Assembly: GCA_019059635.1 (NCBI GenBank) | Contig: JAGVRJ010000008.1 | Span: forward strand, 806,001-870,000 | Length of the DNA: 64,000 nt | Source: Proales similis | Taxonomy: Eukaryota; Rotifera; Eurotatoria; Ploima; Proalidae | Direction of reading: 5' to 3' | Part shown: positions 1 through 9,218 of the stretch, piece after piece | How positions within the stretch are numbered: position 1 is the stretch's first letter | Layout: the number at the start of each line of letters is the position of its first letter | Program-made: the position numbers and the translations under genes | Notes under the pieces: model-generated | The model's input: only the letters and a program-made list of their open reading frames with translations | The model's database searches: none | What the model was told of the DNA's origin: nothing

Positions 1-310
1 GGTAAAATTCGTGTCCGCCCTAAAGACGCTCTTCTGTGATCAAAATTGAATCTCAAAGCTCTCGGCCCGATCAGGAGTGTGGGCAGTTTCATTGAGACGA
101 TCAGCAAAGATCAGGTTTGCATTGCGCAAGATGCATCGATTTGAATTCAATTCGTCGAGTTAAAATTAAAAAAAAAAGGTCCGGCCAATTCAGTACGACG
201 ATTTCATGGACGCGATGAAACAAGTGCGTGCTTCGGTGTCTCAGAGCGACTTGGAAGCTTATTATAAATGGAACGATTTGTTTGGGTCGGTTCCAATTCT
301 CAAGAGGTAG
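1..310 (+). CDS. Fidgetin-like AAA ATPase, C-terminal end (partial)
   Basis: Only the last exons lie in the window: base 1 (last base of an exon, then GT), 59-114 and 194-310, separated by introns 2-58 and 115-193. Phases close, and the product ends in TAG at 308-310. The visible residues ALGPIRSVG, then DFMDAMKQVRASVSQSDLE, then YYKWNDLFG match the C-terminal helices of the fidgetin/FIGNL/katanin/spastin group of meiotic-clade AAA ATPases. The typical family motif there is RPSVS..DL..Y..WN..FG. Family members sever microtubules or act in recombination. The ATPase core is off the window, so the subfamily (fidgetin versus fidgetin-like 1) cannot be settled. An AATAAA follows at 390-395. Confidence 0.75.
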
Positions 311-389
311 ACTTGTCATCGAGCCTGGTGCACAGCCAAGCAACCAAGAAGAAAAAGCCAAATTAACGTGCGTGCTCTCTAGTTAGACT

Positions 390-395
390 AATAAA
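390..395 (+). terminator. Poly(A) signal of the fidgetin-like gene
   Basis: AATAAA lies 80 bp after the TAG stop, at a normal distance for an animal 3' UTR. Confidence 0.6.
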
Positions 396-1047
396 CTTGA
401 TTAATTTCTGCTTCATTCGATATCTACGCACCCATGACGTCTATTTGATCAGATTATGTGACAGGCGCAATTCTTCACTCTTCTCCTTTCCTCCCTCCCT
501 CTCTCTCTGCCTTATTTGCTTCCTATTGTTTTGTTTTTACTCGTTTCGGCTTGAGTACAGCGGTGCCTTCGGGGCAAGTTGTACTTTTGTGCTGGCATTC
601 TTGACTAGCTATTAAGGTGTTTCAGAATTGCAATTGAATTGGATCGGTTCCATTGATTCATGCGAAATTCGCCAACGTTACAAATTTGGCCTCCTTTCTT
701 CTGCTTTTTCTTCTCGTCGCCAAATCAAATTAAGAGCTCTTATCAGTAAAAGAGCAGCATTCTCCTGCTTTTGTTTGATTAATTATTTATGCCCTTTTCA
801 ATGACAGCCTTCAGCTTCCTTGTCGCGTTTCGCGCTCCTCTTTTAAAAGCAAATGGATGAACCGCTCTGCTCATTAGAAGCGAACGAGAAAAACTGGCTG
901 CAAATGGAAAGCTTTCACTTAGTCTTGCTTTATTACATATCTCTAATTGGCTTAATTTTATGCTTTTTCTTTGTTTTCTCGATTGCTCAAAGCCGACGCT
1001 TTTTCAATTGTTCCGTCACATAGATTTAAAATTTAGTAGAAAAAAAT
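396..1047. other. Non-coding interval between the AAA ATPase and the GPCR
   Basis: About 650 bp with CT-rich tracts near 490-515. No exon with homology was found. It presumably holds the promoter and 5' UTR of the GPCR. Confidence 0.5.
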
Positions 1048-2432
1048 ATGGAGGCAAACAATCTAGCGGTTCAGATTGCAGTCGGAGTCGTGGCTGCCAG
1101 TTTATGTCTGATTGCAGTCTCGGGCAATCTTTTGGTAGTCGTCGCCGTTCTGATCGAGAAGCGACTGCGCAAAGTAAAGCTGGTCATAGACCGACTGCAA
1201 TCATCTCATTTTTGACCATTGAGCATTTAAGAGCTGCAATTGGTTCATCATAAGTCTTTCGCTCTCCGACCTGCTCATAGGCTTGTTTATAATGCCGTTG
1301 AGTGCCATCACGTTCATCTTGCAATATTGGCCGCTCGGCCCGTTCATGTGTAAGAAGGCGTTTGAATCATTCGATATTGCGGCATGCTTAATGTTATTGA
1401 AAGGCAAATTTTGGCTTAGTGTGGATTACATCGCTTCCACTGCTTCAATATTCAATTTGTTCGCATTGAGCGTAAGTTCGCATTCGCCTGTGCCTCGCAT
1501 GTCTCCAACTCTTTTTGGCATTCAAGGTCGAACGATTTCTATCGATAACCAATCCACTGAAACATCGCTTCACAAGCTCCAAGAAACGAATAAAATTGGC
1601 CATAGGCGCTGTTTGGCTTTTATCTTCGCTCTGGTTTGTGCCGATCAATTATTGGCCCATTCTGGCCCCAGGAGCCAACTCCACTGTGGCCAAGCAAATT
1701 GTCAAACAGACGAGCCATGAGCCGATTCAATGCAAAACTGACTTTGAGCAAGACAAAATGTTCAAGGTGGTCACAACGTTGTTCAATTTCTACATTCCAC
1801 TGGTCGGAATGATAGTCATCTATTCGAAAATATTTTTGGTCATTTTGAAACGAACAAGAGCAGAGACGGCGTCAATGATCAGACAAGTAATGGACGAAGG
1901 TAGCGTCCAGTCGAGATGCATGTCGGACAGTTCAAATAGAGTGACAGCGTCCTCTTACAACACATTTTCAAGCGTTGCGCCCGAATCTGAGACTGTGAAA
2001 AAAGGCAGTCGAAACCAGTCGCAGCTCTCGGCCAGACTGAACAACAGACGCGACGCAATCTGGGAGATTGAGTTGAGTTTGAAAGATAGTTTGCCGCTGA
2101 TGAATAGACGCACGCCGTCCTCTGGCAAGTCAATTCGCCTTAGACAGCAGACGAAAGCGGCCCAGCAATTGGGCATACTGCTGGCCGCGTTTCTTCTCAC
2201 TTGGATGCCCTACTTTGTCGTGTTCATTGTAGTGGCCTTTTCCTGCGACTCGGTGCCGAGTCAAATTCAGCTCCTAGTCGTCTGGCTCGGCTATTCCAAT
2301 TCGGCAATCAACCCCATTCTCTATCCGTTCTGTAGCTCGGCATTTAATTCGGCATTTAAAAGAGTGCTGCGCATTCAAGACCGAGACAAGGACATAATCA
2401 AAATACTGAACTACAGACATTGCAATCGCTGA
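1048..2432 (+). CDS. Aminergic G-protein-coupled receptor (histamine H1/muscarinic-like)
   Basis: Four exons: 1048-1173, 1232-1349, 1404-1471 and 1527-2432; phases close to 405 aa. Seven-TM class A receptor. TM1 has the GN motif. TM2 reads SLSLSDLLIG. C82 precedes TM3. The amine-anchoring Asp is D89 in WLSVDYIASTAS. The DRY position reads E-R-F (106-108). TM6 has W-x-P in LTWMPYF, followed by WLGYSNSAINPILYP in TM7. The D-Y-x-A-S pattern of TM3 and the WLGY..S..NP of TM7 resemble histamine H1 and muscarinic receptors. The N-terminus is only a few residues long, and the third intracellular loop is about 130 aa and Ser/Arg-rich. The ligand cannot be assigned; a biogenic amine or acetylcholine is inferred from D89. 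Confidence 0.85.
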
Positions 2433-2462
2433 CTCTTTAGTTGTGCTTCTTTAATTGTGCGT

Positions 2463-2480
2463 TTTATTCGGCTAAATAAA
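2463..2480. terminator. Back-to-back poly(A) signals of convergent genes
   Basis: AATAAA at 2475-2480 serves the GPCR. TTTATT at 2463-2468 is AATAAA on the minus strand for the RING-fusion gene whose stop is at 2494. The two transcripts probably overlap by a few tens of bases. Confidence 0.5.
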
Positions 2481-2493
2481 GCAACGAACGAAC

Positions 2494-3450
2494 TCAAGAG
2501 AGAAATATTTTCAACACGTCCTCGATGGGCTTGCGGCAAATCGGGCAATTATCTCGTCTATTCAGAAGAACAGAAGAGCATTTGAAACAGGCAATAAAGT
2601 GATTACACGGTCGAATCACACTGTTCCGACTCTGGTCCATGCAAATGACACAGTCGGCGTCTGTGTCAGGGCCGCTCCAGTTTCTTGTCTTTTGTGCAGC
2701 GCTGCTCGACGATGCGTAGCCCAGTTCGGGCACTACGGACAGGCCTTGATGGATCACGGAGTTTTGATAGGCGATTTGCTTGAGCTGATCGATTCGCTCG
2801 CGACGACGCGCCTCTCTCTTTTCTTCGCTGAGAATCAACGGCTCATTGCCCGAACGAAAGAACAGCGTCTTGTTCATGGAGCCGAGCCAGTCGCGCAGTC
2901 TCTCGTTCACTGTGTTGCTCGTCTCCTTGTGCGGCGTGAACTCGACCTCGGTTATAAAATAGACCGGATAGAGGAATCTGAGGCCACAGAAGCGCTCTTT
3001 GCGTTTGACGCTCTCGGCCAACTTGGCCAAATCGAGACTTATGGTGTTGGAGACTAGAATGCAGTCGGCCGGACAAAGTTCACTGATTCGCTCCAACACC
3101 GTTCGCTTGATTTCAATGTCCTCTGAAACGCATTCAATGCACAGCTGAGAGTCGTTGACCGTCTCCTCCAGTCGACTCAGGCAGAGAATGTGACCGGCGA
3201 ACTCGGGCGTCTCAATCGCCTGCTCCCTGTACAGCTCGGCCTTGTCGCTCAGAAATCTTTCGTAGACACTGTTGAGCAACTGGACGTTGTTGTCGTAGCA
3301 TTTCACTCTGTGTCCGTGGAACGCGAATTCGCCCGCTATTTTCACTCTTTTTGAAAAATTTGAGCAATTAGCGGCCAATTGCCGAACACAACTCTTGAAA
3401 GGTCTTTTTCAATACCCGAGAAGGCCGCAGCCAATAACAGAGACACGCAT
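2494..3450 (-). CDS. 3-hydroxyacyl-CoA-dehydrogenase-like Rossmann domain fused to a C3HC4 RING finger
   Basis: Two exons on the minus strand, 3416-3450 and 2494-3346 (intron 3347-3415), giving 295 aa. The short first exon supplies the start of the dinucleotide-binding motif VIGCGLLG, completed across the intron. Residues 3-180 follow the 3HCDH_N pattern: G-x-G-x-x-G, the acidic end of strand 2 (CYD, residue 30), and SNTIS with ERFCGL near 111-134. The catalytic His of hydroxyacyl-CoA dehydrogenases (GLHFFNP) is Arg here, R135 in GLRFLYP. The C-terminal 3HCDH dimerisation domain is absent. A Glu/Arg-rich helix (185-205) and a Ser-rich linker lead to a RING with C244, C247, C259, H261, C265, C268, C279 and C282, like the C-terminal RINGs of MUL1, IAPs and Neuralized. 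Inference: a ubiquitin ligase with a non-catalytic nucleotide- or acyl-CoA-sensing domain. Confidence 0.8.
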
Positions 3451-3695
3451 CGGCTCCGGATGAAAGCGAATTTCAATCGGCTACTTAGCCCGGACCACTG
3501 CGCGTTAGCTCAAGAACAAGAGTTGAAGTTAAAAATTTCATAATTTATTTCGTTCGGCTCGCACAAGTGGTTACCTTGGCAATCAGCTCGCATCGTTCAT
3601 TCAACCTTATACAAGAACATAACGAGCCTCTCGAGCTTAATAGCGATCAGAGCGAACGCTTGGGTTTAGGAGAGAAGAACAGAATCGATTTAGGC

Positions 3696-4618
3696 ATGGA
3701 ATTGAGCAGAGCAAGGTCGGCCTATCTGACGAGCACAGCGAACAAAAGCTGGAAAAGTGACCTGGAATCGACACTGGGCGTCGAGCTGCGACGACTGAAA
3801 GAAGAAGAAAAGCTGCTGAAGGAGCTGCTCAAGCAGAAGACTCGACTGGAGCTATTGGCGTCAATGGAGAAAGAGCTCAGCTTGGACGCAATGCCCGCCG
3901 ATGTGAGCGAGTCAACGTTCAATGCGGCAAATGTGGCCACTGACCTCGGCCTAGAAGCCAGCCCAAGTCAAGAGGCGCTGAGTACGAGCCGTTCGCTTTT
4001 GGCCAAGCTGGAAAGCGAGAGGCTTAACAGCGTGCTCGACCCGCACGAGTTTCTGCAGCGAACTGTGTTCGATCCCAAGTACAAGAACCAGTTTTCCATA
4101 AACGAAAGAGCAGAGCAAGTTCGTCCCAACTTGGTAAGCCAGTTGTTTGAATGAGTTTCAGCTCGAGGGATCTTCAAATCTGTTTGAACTTGAAGCTGAT
4201 CGGTACACGCACGCTCAGGACGAGTCTGACCCTGCCGCAGCAAGATTTGAATCGACAGCAGTCATTCAAGACAAAAAAAGATCCAAATGGTCGACTGAAC
4301 TCGAGCACCACCGATTTGAGACGATCAGTTCGCTTTGATGAGACCAAGTTGAGCAGTTCGTACAATCCGCCCGCTCGTAGTTCAATGATCGGCGAGAACG
4401 AATTCGCTTCGATGCTGCGAGCTGGCCATCTGGACGCTGAGCTGTCGCGAATTCACGCACGCCGACCCAAAACAGCCGCGCGTGGCCCGGGCCGAGAGCC
4501 CAAGGAGTTTTACACTCTGCCCGCAGCCAAGACTCTTGTTCACCAGAAGCCGTGGTGTCCTGGCAAAGTGGACACCTCCTACTACCCGCATCGAGACCGT
4601 CTTCTCAAAAGCAAATAG
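3696..4618 (+). CDS. Coiled-coil protein of unknown function
   Basis: Exons 3696-4133 and 4241-4618, joined through a 107-bp GT-AG intron (4134-4240) with matching phase, give about 271 aa. The start is the first ATG in a frame that is open further upstream to 3567, so an upstream exon is possible. A short Glu/Lys/Leu-rich helix (LRRLKEEEKLLKELLKQK, about residues 30-50) is a likely coiled coil. The rest is charged and Ser-rich, with Tyr/Trp-containing segments near the end (residues around KPWCPGKVDTSYYPHRD). That style resembles ciliary or microtubule-associated proteins, but I recognise no family. It is transcribed divergently from the RING-fusion gene about 245 bp away, so the two may share a promoter region. 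Confidence 0.55.
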
Positions 4619-5355
4619 ACGACGGTCTATTTACTCGATTACTACCTCTGGGCGTGAGCGTGGGGCGTATATGAGCAACTGACTCTCGCTGTAAGTTTAC
4701 ATCCAATAGAGAAGCTTTATAAATGTAATGATGACGATTCTTGTCTATTCATTGGCGGTGGGCTGGACTCCAGTGGCCAAATGAGCTGCGTCGGTTAATC
4801 CCCAAATCTTCGTCTAATCTCAAAATTGAATGTCAACAAACACTCGTTCACATGTTGCTTAAACTTTGCTTGGTGGTTGGCCGCCAAGTCACTGATTTCT
4901 CGACCTGTCCACTCACTTAAGTGTTTGTTGGGGGCGCGCAGAAAATGTGAAGAGAAAACAGAAGCCGCTTCTAAATTGGGTCACAATTTTTACTTTTATT
5001 GTTTAGAACGATCTATGCAGATGCGAGTAAAACAGCAGACTGATTTATTAATTAGACATTCTAATTGAAATAAGCAAAAGATGAAGAAGCAAATAAACTG
5101 AAACCAACAATTGTGCGTAAATGAGCGTGCGATCAAGGCCCGAGCAAGTTTGGGCTCTCTCAAATGGATGAGTGAGAAGAGAGATTCATTTATATAATTG
5201 TGAACACAACAGGCGACCAGAAAGTAAGTTGCCAGCTGAAGATATTTGGGGAGGCTAAATCGGTGAGGGGCGACACGCGAGTCAAATGGGGCAGGCAAGT
5301 AGCTGGTTCGAGGCCGCTTTAAATTACTGCGAAAGAAAAGGCACTGCGCGCTCGT
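4619..5355. other. Non-coding interval between convergent genes
   Basis: About 740 bp holding 3' UTRs of the coiled-coil gene (+) and the Src-family kinase (-). Several TTTATT hexamers (for example near 4995 and 5043) could be minus-strand poly(A) signals. No other gene was seen. Confidence 0.45.
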
Positions 5356-7105
5356 TCACTCTGGATTACGGTAGCACGGCTGGGTGTTGATGAAATAGTC
5401 GTTGAAAAAGTGATAGAGCGAATCAAACGTGGGCCTCTCGAGCGGATTCTCGTGCCAGCATTTTAGCATTATCGCATAGTACTGGTCTGTGCACATGCCG
5501 GGCGGCTTGGGCATTCTGTAGTTGTTCTCTTTTACCTCGTAAATGACTTGAGGATGCGACATGCCCGGATAGGGATTAGCGCCCAGTGTGATGAGCTCGT
5601 AGAGCAGGATGCCAAACGACCACACGTCTGACTTGATCGTGTAGGCCCGCATGCCTGTTACTGGGTCGACGGAGAAGACCTCTGGCGCGGTCCATTTTAC
5701 AGGAAACTTGTTGCTCTCGTCCTGAGACAGCTCGAGCTTGTCGTTTGCGTTGAGCATTTGCGCGAAGCCGAAATCGGCGATCTTGACTATGTTTCGCTCG
5801 CCGACCAAGATGTTTCGCGCTGCCAGGTCGCGGTGCACGCACCGCGAGCCCTCAAGGTACTTCATGCCGCACGCAATCTGAGCAGCCATGTCGATGATTT
5901 CCTTGAACTGAAGATTGCATCCCTCGCCCTCTCGCATGTACTTGAGCAATGATCCGTTACACATGTACTCGGTGACAATGAAGACCGGCTCGCCGATGGT
6001 GCACACACACCAGAGCTTGACCAGCTTTTCGTGTCGCAGTTTCTTCATGATCTCGAGCTCCTTGCGGAACTCTTCCTTGCGCGCCTCCTCTTTGCGCACA
6101 TTTCGCTTCTCCTGGTCGGTGAACTTGAGCGTCTTGACTGCGACCACAAATCGGTCCCTCCACAGTCCCTTGTAGACCTCGCCAAAGTTGCCGGAGCCGA
6201 TCAACGGGCCGAGCTTGATGTTCTCCCGCTTCTCTTCCCAGACGTCTTTGAAACCAACGAATGTGGTTACTTTCTGGCAGGGCTGGGTCAGTGTTCGACA
6301 CAGTCCGTTGGCGGCGCCTTCAATATCAAGTTACGAATGTGTCCAAACTAACCGAATCGCGCGACTTACGTGAGTAAAAGTGAACCAATTCGTCGAGCGA
6401 GTCGAATCTGTTGCGAGCAGATATGAAGCAGCCGCCGTCGTCCGTTTTGCGTATTCGGTAATGTTTGGTGTGCCGCTGCTTTTCATCGTTGTAGTCGAGT
6501 ATGGACAGCGACCAGCACTTGCCGTTGTCCTGCTCTGACTCGCGGATCAAAAACACGCCCGGCTCGTTGTCCAGATATTCGAGCAGACGTTCAGCCTCTC
6601 GTCTGGACGTGTTCGGAAAGAACCATTCTTTTATCTGCAAGTCGTCTATGGTCGTTATGTAGTTGAACGGCACATATCCGGTCTCTTTGGTGCGCAGATT
6701 CTTGGCCAGCCACCAGTCTGGATGGCTCTTGTCGATCACGATGAGATGATCGTTCTTCCTGATCGACATGTCGTCTTTGGTCGCGCTCTCGTAGTCGAAC
6801 AGTGCAATGTAGTTGGGCTTCTCTGCGCTGCCATTGAGCATGGGCGAACTCGAATGAGCGATGGCCGTGAACGCTCCACCGTTATTGTTGTTGTTGTTGT
6901 TATTTGCGGCCGGATGGGACTGGGCAAGATTGGAAAGCGGCCCTAAGCCATTGAGAGGATACTCTAAATGAGCGGCTGCGGCGGCGCCTGACCGGCTATT
7001 GTTTCGGTGCGGAGTTTGTTTGTAAGTGTGCTCTCGACTACTACGATGGCCCTTGTAGGATGCCGAGCCGGCATTGCCTTTATTTGCCGGACAAATGTTG
7101 CCCAT
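5356..7105 (-). CDS. Src-family non-receptor tyrosine kinase
   Basis: Two exons, 6370-7105 and 5356-6317 (intron 6318-6369), encode 565 aa. MGNICPANKG gives an N-myristoylation Gly2 and a palmitoylatable Cys5. A variable region with poly-Ala and eight consecutive Asn follows. SH3 is about 97-153 (ALFDYES, WWLAK, GYVPFNYI). SH2 is about 160-245 (WFFP, FLIRES, HYRI). The kinase domain is about 282-545: GSGNFGEVYKG, VAVK (K307), HRDLAARN (D409), DFG (D427) and WTAPE. The C-terminal tail has QPCYRNPE with Y561 at the Csk-type inhibitory position. Oddities: the activation loop between DFG and KFPVKW contains no Tyr, so the usual Src Y416 site is missing, and a Lys/Glu-rich insert follows strand beta-3. 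It acts at the inner plasma membrane in receptor and adhesion signalling. The ATG is the natural start because it creates the myristoylation motif. Confidence 0.93.
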
Positions 7106-9218
7106 GACGTTCTGATTCTACCAAGTCCTCTTATGGCTGCGTGCGAACGCTCATCACCCGATCGGCTCGATCACTTTTCTATGAATAATCGTAAGCTCTT
7201 TCTCTCTCTGTGTCTGTGCTGTGCTCGTTCGTTGCTGCTTGTGTCTCAGTGTGACTCCTCTGTCGTCTGCGTCGTATCGTCGAAGCCGATGATGTTGATG
7301 ATGATGTCGATGCTCTATAATGAAAGCAAAATTTATTCATTCTATTGTGCCGCTCGTTCAGTTCACATCATAAACTCGCGTATTATGCTGACCGATACAT
7401 TGATGTTGGTCAGTCGCCTCATAATCAGGGCGCAGACCAGGCTCATAAATTATAGACAAGTTCTTAAGGCGCTTAGGGAGGTGGGGGGAGCGGTCGAAGG
7501 CATATCACTCAAACACGCTTTCGCACAGGCAGACAGGCAGGCAACTACTAATCGATACGGACGCGCGTCTTGCAAATCTTTCTTTAAAACACCATTTTAT
7601 TATCTAATCACCAGCGCCGCCCTCAAGCTCTTTTCATCTGCTGCTGCTGCCGAATATGCTACAATCCGCCCCATCTCGCTGATTAGGTGCCAGGAGAAGG
7701 CAGCCCGCTTGAAGGTAGGCTGCGGGGGAGAGCTACTGTTCTTGAGTTTAATGCTGCTGCGATGTTGCGCTTCCAACAGGCAAATCGATAGGCCCCAAAT
7801 TTCTCTTTCTCTCGGGCTCATTCACGCGTGATATGAGCGTCTCTGTTTATTGTGCGCGAGTAATTATCTTCTTTTGCGTAGACCGACTCCGGCCAGTGAA
7901 TAGAAAATGTGCGCTCAGATTGAGTCAAGGTAGCGAGAGAGAAAATAAAAACGAAAAATAAAAAAGGCAGTGAGAAACAGAGCACAGTCGATGCGGGCAA
8001 AGAAAATTAGGAGCGAAATGGAAAAGAATAATGTTGTGTTGAGAAGCAGAGAGCAGCATCGTTTGCACATGTTCGCTATACATAAACCAGAGCCAAGTGA
8101 CTTGAACGCACCCTCCTCAGCAGCAGACCAAAGTAAGGCAGACGGGCGTGCGAGCGGGCAGGCACACAGAAAAATAGACGATCTGCTCCGAAGTAGCTGC
8201 CGAGCAAGCGAGACCCAAGTGGGCCTTGAGATTGCGCTGCCTATCGCCGCTGGCTTCTCCGTGCTCATCTTGTTTTCGACGTGAGCGCCTTTGTGCGGGG
8301 CTTGCGAACGATCACAAACAAGCATAAATATTTTCATCATCATTGCGACGGATTAGAGCTCTAGTTTGCCGAGCAAAAATCATATCGAACAAGCTACTCA
8401 TCCGACTTTTAATTGTTGCACAGGATTAGCTCATCGTTCGGCCGGTTAAGTGTCGAGTCTCTTTCTCTAAACTATTCGCTTGTTGGTGCTCTCGATCTGT
8501 CGACTGCTCGCTCGAACGCTAGTCAAACGAGTGGACTCCACCGCTCGTCTGTTGGTGTGAATTCGTCGTCTTCTAAGCCACTGGCCGAGAGTTCATTCAT
8601 CCTCGCTGCCTTGTCGCTCTCTTTTCCTCTCTCTCTCTCTTTCTCTTTAAAGTTGCTTTGGTTGTTTATTTGCGTAAAAAATCAGACCAGTGTAAGAGCA
8701 CCAGAGCTGACGCTTGGGTGGAAACCATTCAAAAGCGAACAAGACAAGAAGTGGTAGAGAAAAAGATAAAACTAGAAGCAAGAATGAAGAACTGTTCAAA
8801 TTCAACTCGGCTTGCTTCAAAATAATTTATTCAGCTCTTTTTGATTGTTTTATATTAGCGACCGTTGAAATAGAAGCCAAGAATAATTAGAATAATAGTA
8901 GTCGACAAGAAGAGATAATGCGCTCCAGCACTTGTCCATCTTTGAAATGACAGACAAACAAACAAGTGAGCTGATGCCAGCAGAGCAAAGCTCATTCTGC
9001 CAACGAATCTCTTTTGTCTGTCTGCGAAGCTGCCTGTGTCTGCGTGTTGAAAGGCGGCGTTTGAAAAGTGTTTATGTGAACTTGTTACTTTTTTTTTGAT
9101 AAAAAAAAAATGAACTGATCAAATCACACAGAGAATAATAGACGAGATAACAGGCGAACAACTCAAATTAAAAAGACACAAAGGTAACAAGCGAACGTCG
9201 AACACGCGAACGAGCAGT
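7106..9218. other. Non-coding interval upstream of the kinase and downstream of UBE3A
   Basis: About 2.1 kb. A GATGAT/GATGTT-type simple repeat lies near 7289-7312, CT-rich tracts near 7200 and 8622-8645, and A/T runs near 9090-9110. It probably holds the promoter and 5' UTR of the Src-family gene and the 3' UTR of UBE3A. No homologous exon was seen; the open frames here are low-complexity. Confidence 0.45.

Noticed and set aside
4134-4161. A 28-bp intron in the coiled-coil gene
   Set aside because: Too short compared with all other introns here, and its downstream frame stops at 4338. The 107-bp intron to 4240 closes phase into the long 3' frame.
7007-7831. 274-aa plus-strand frame overlapping the Src-family start
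   Set aside because: Cys/Leu/Ser-rich shadow running antisense through the conserved first exon of the kinase and into its 5' flank; no domain.
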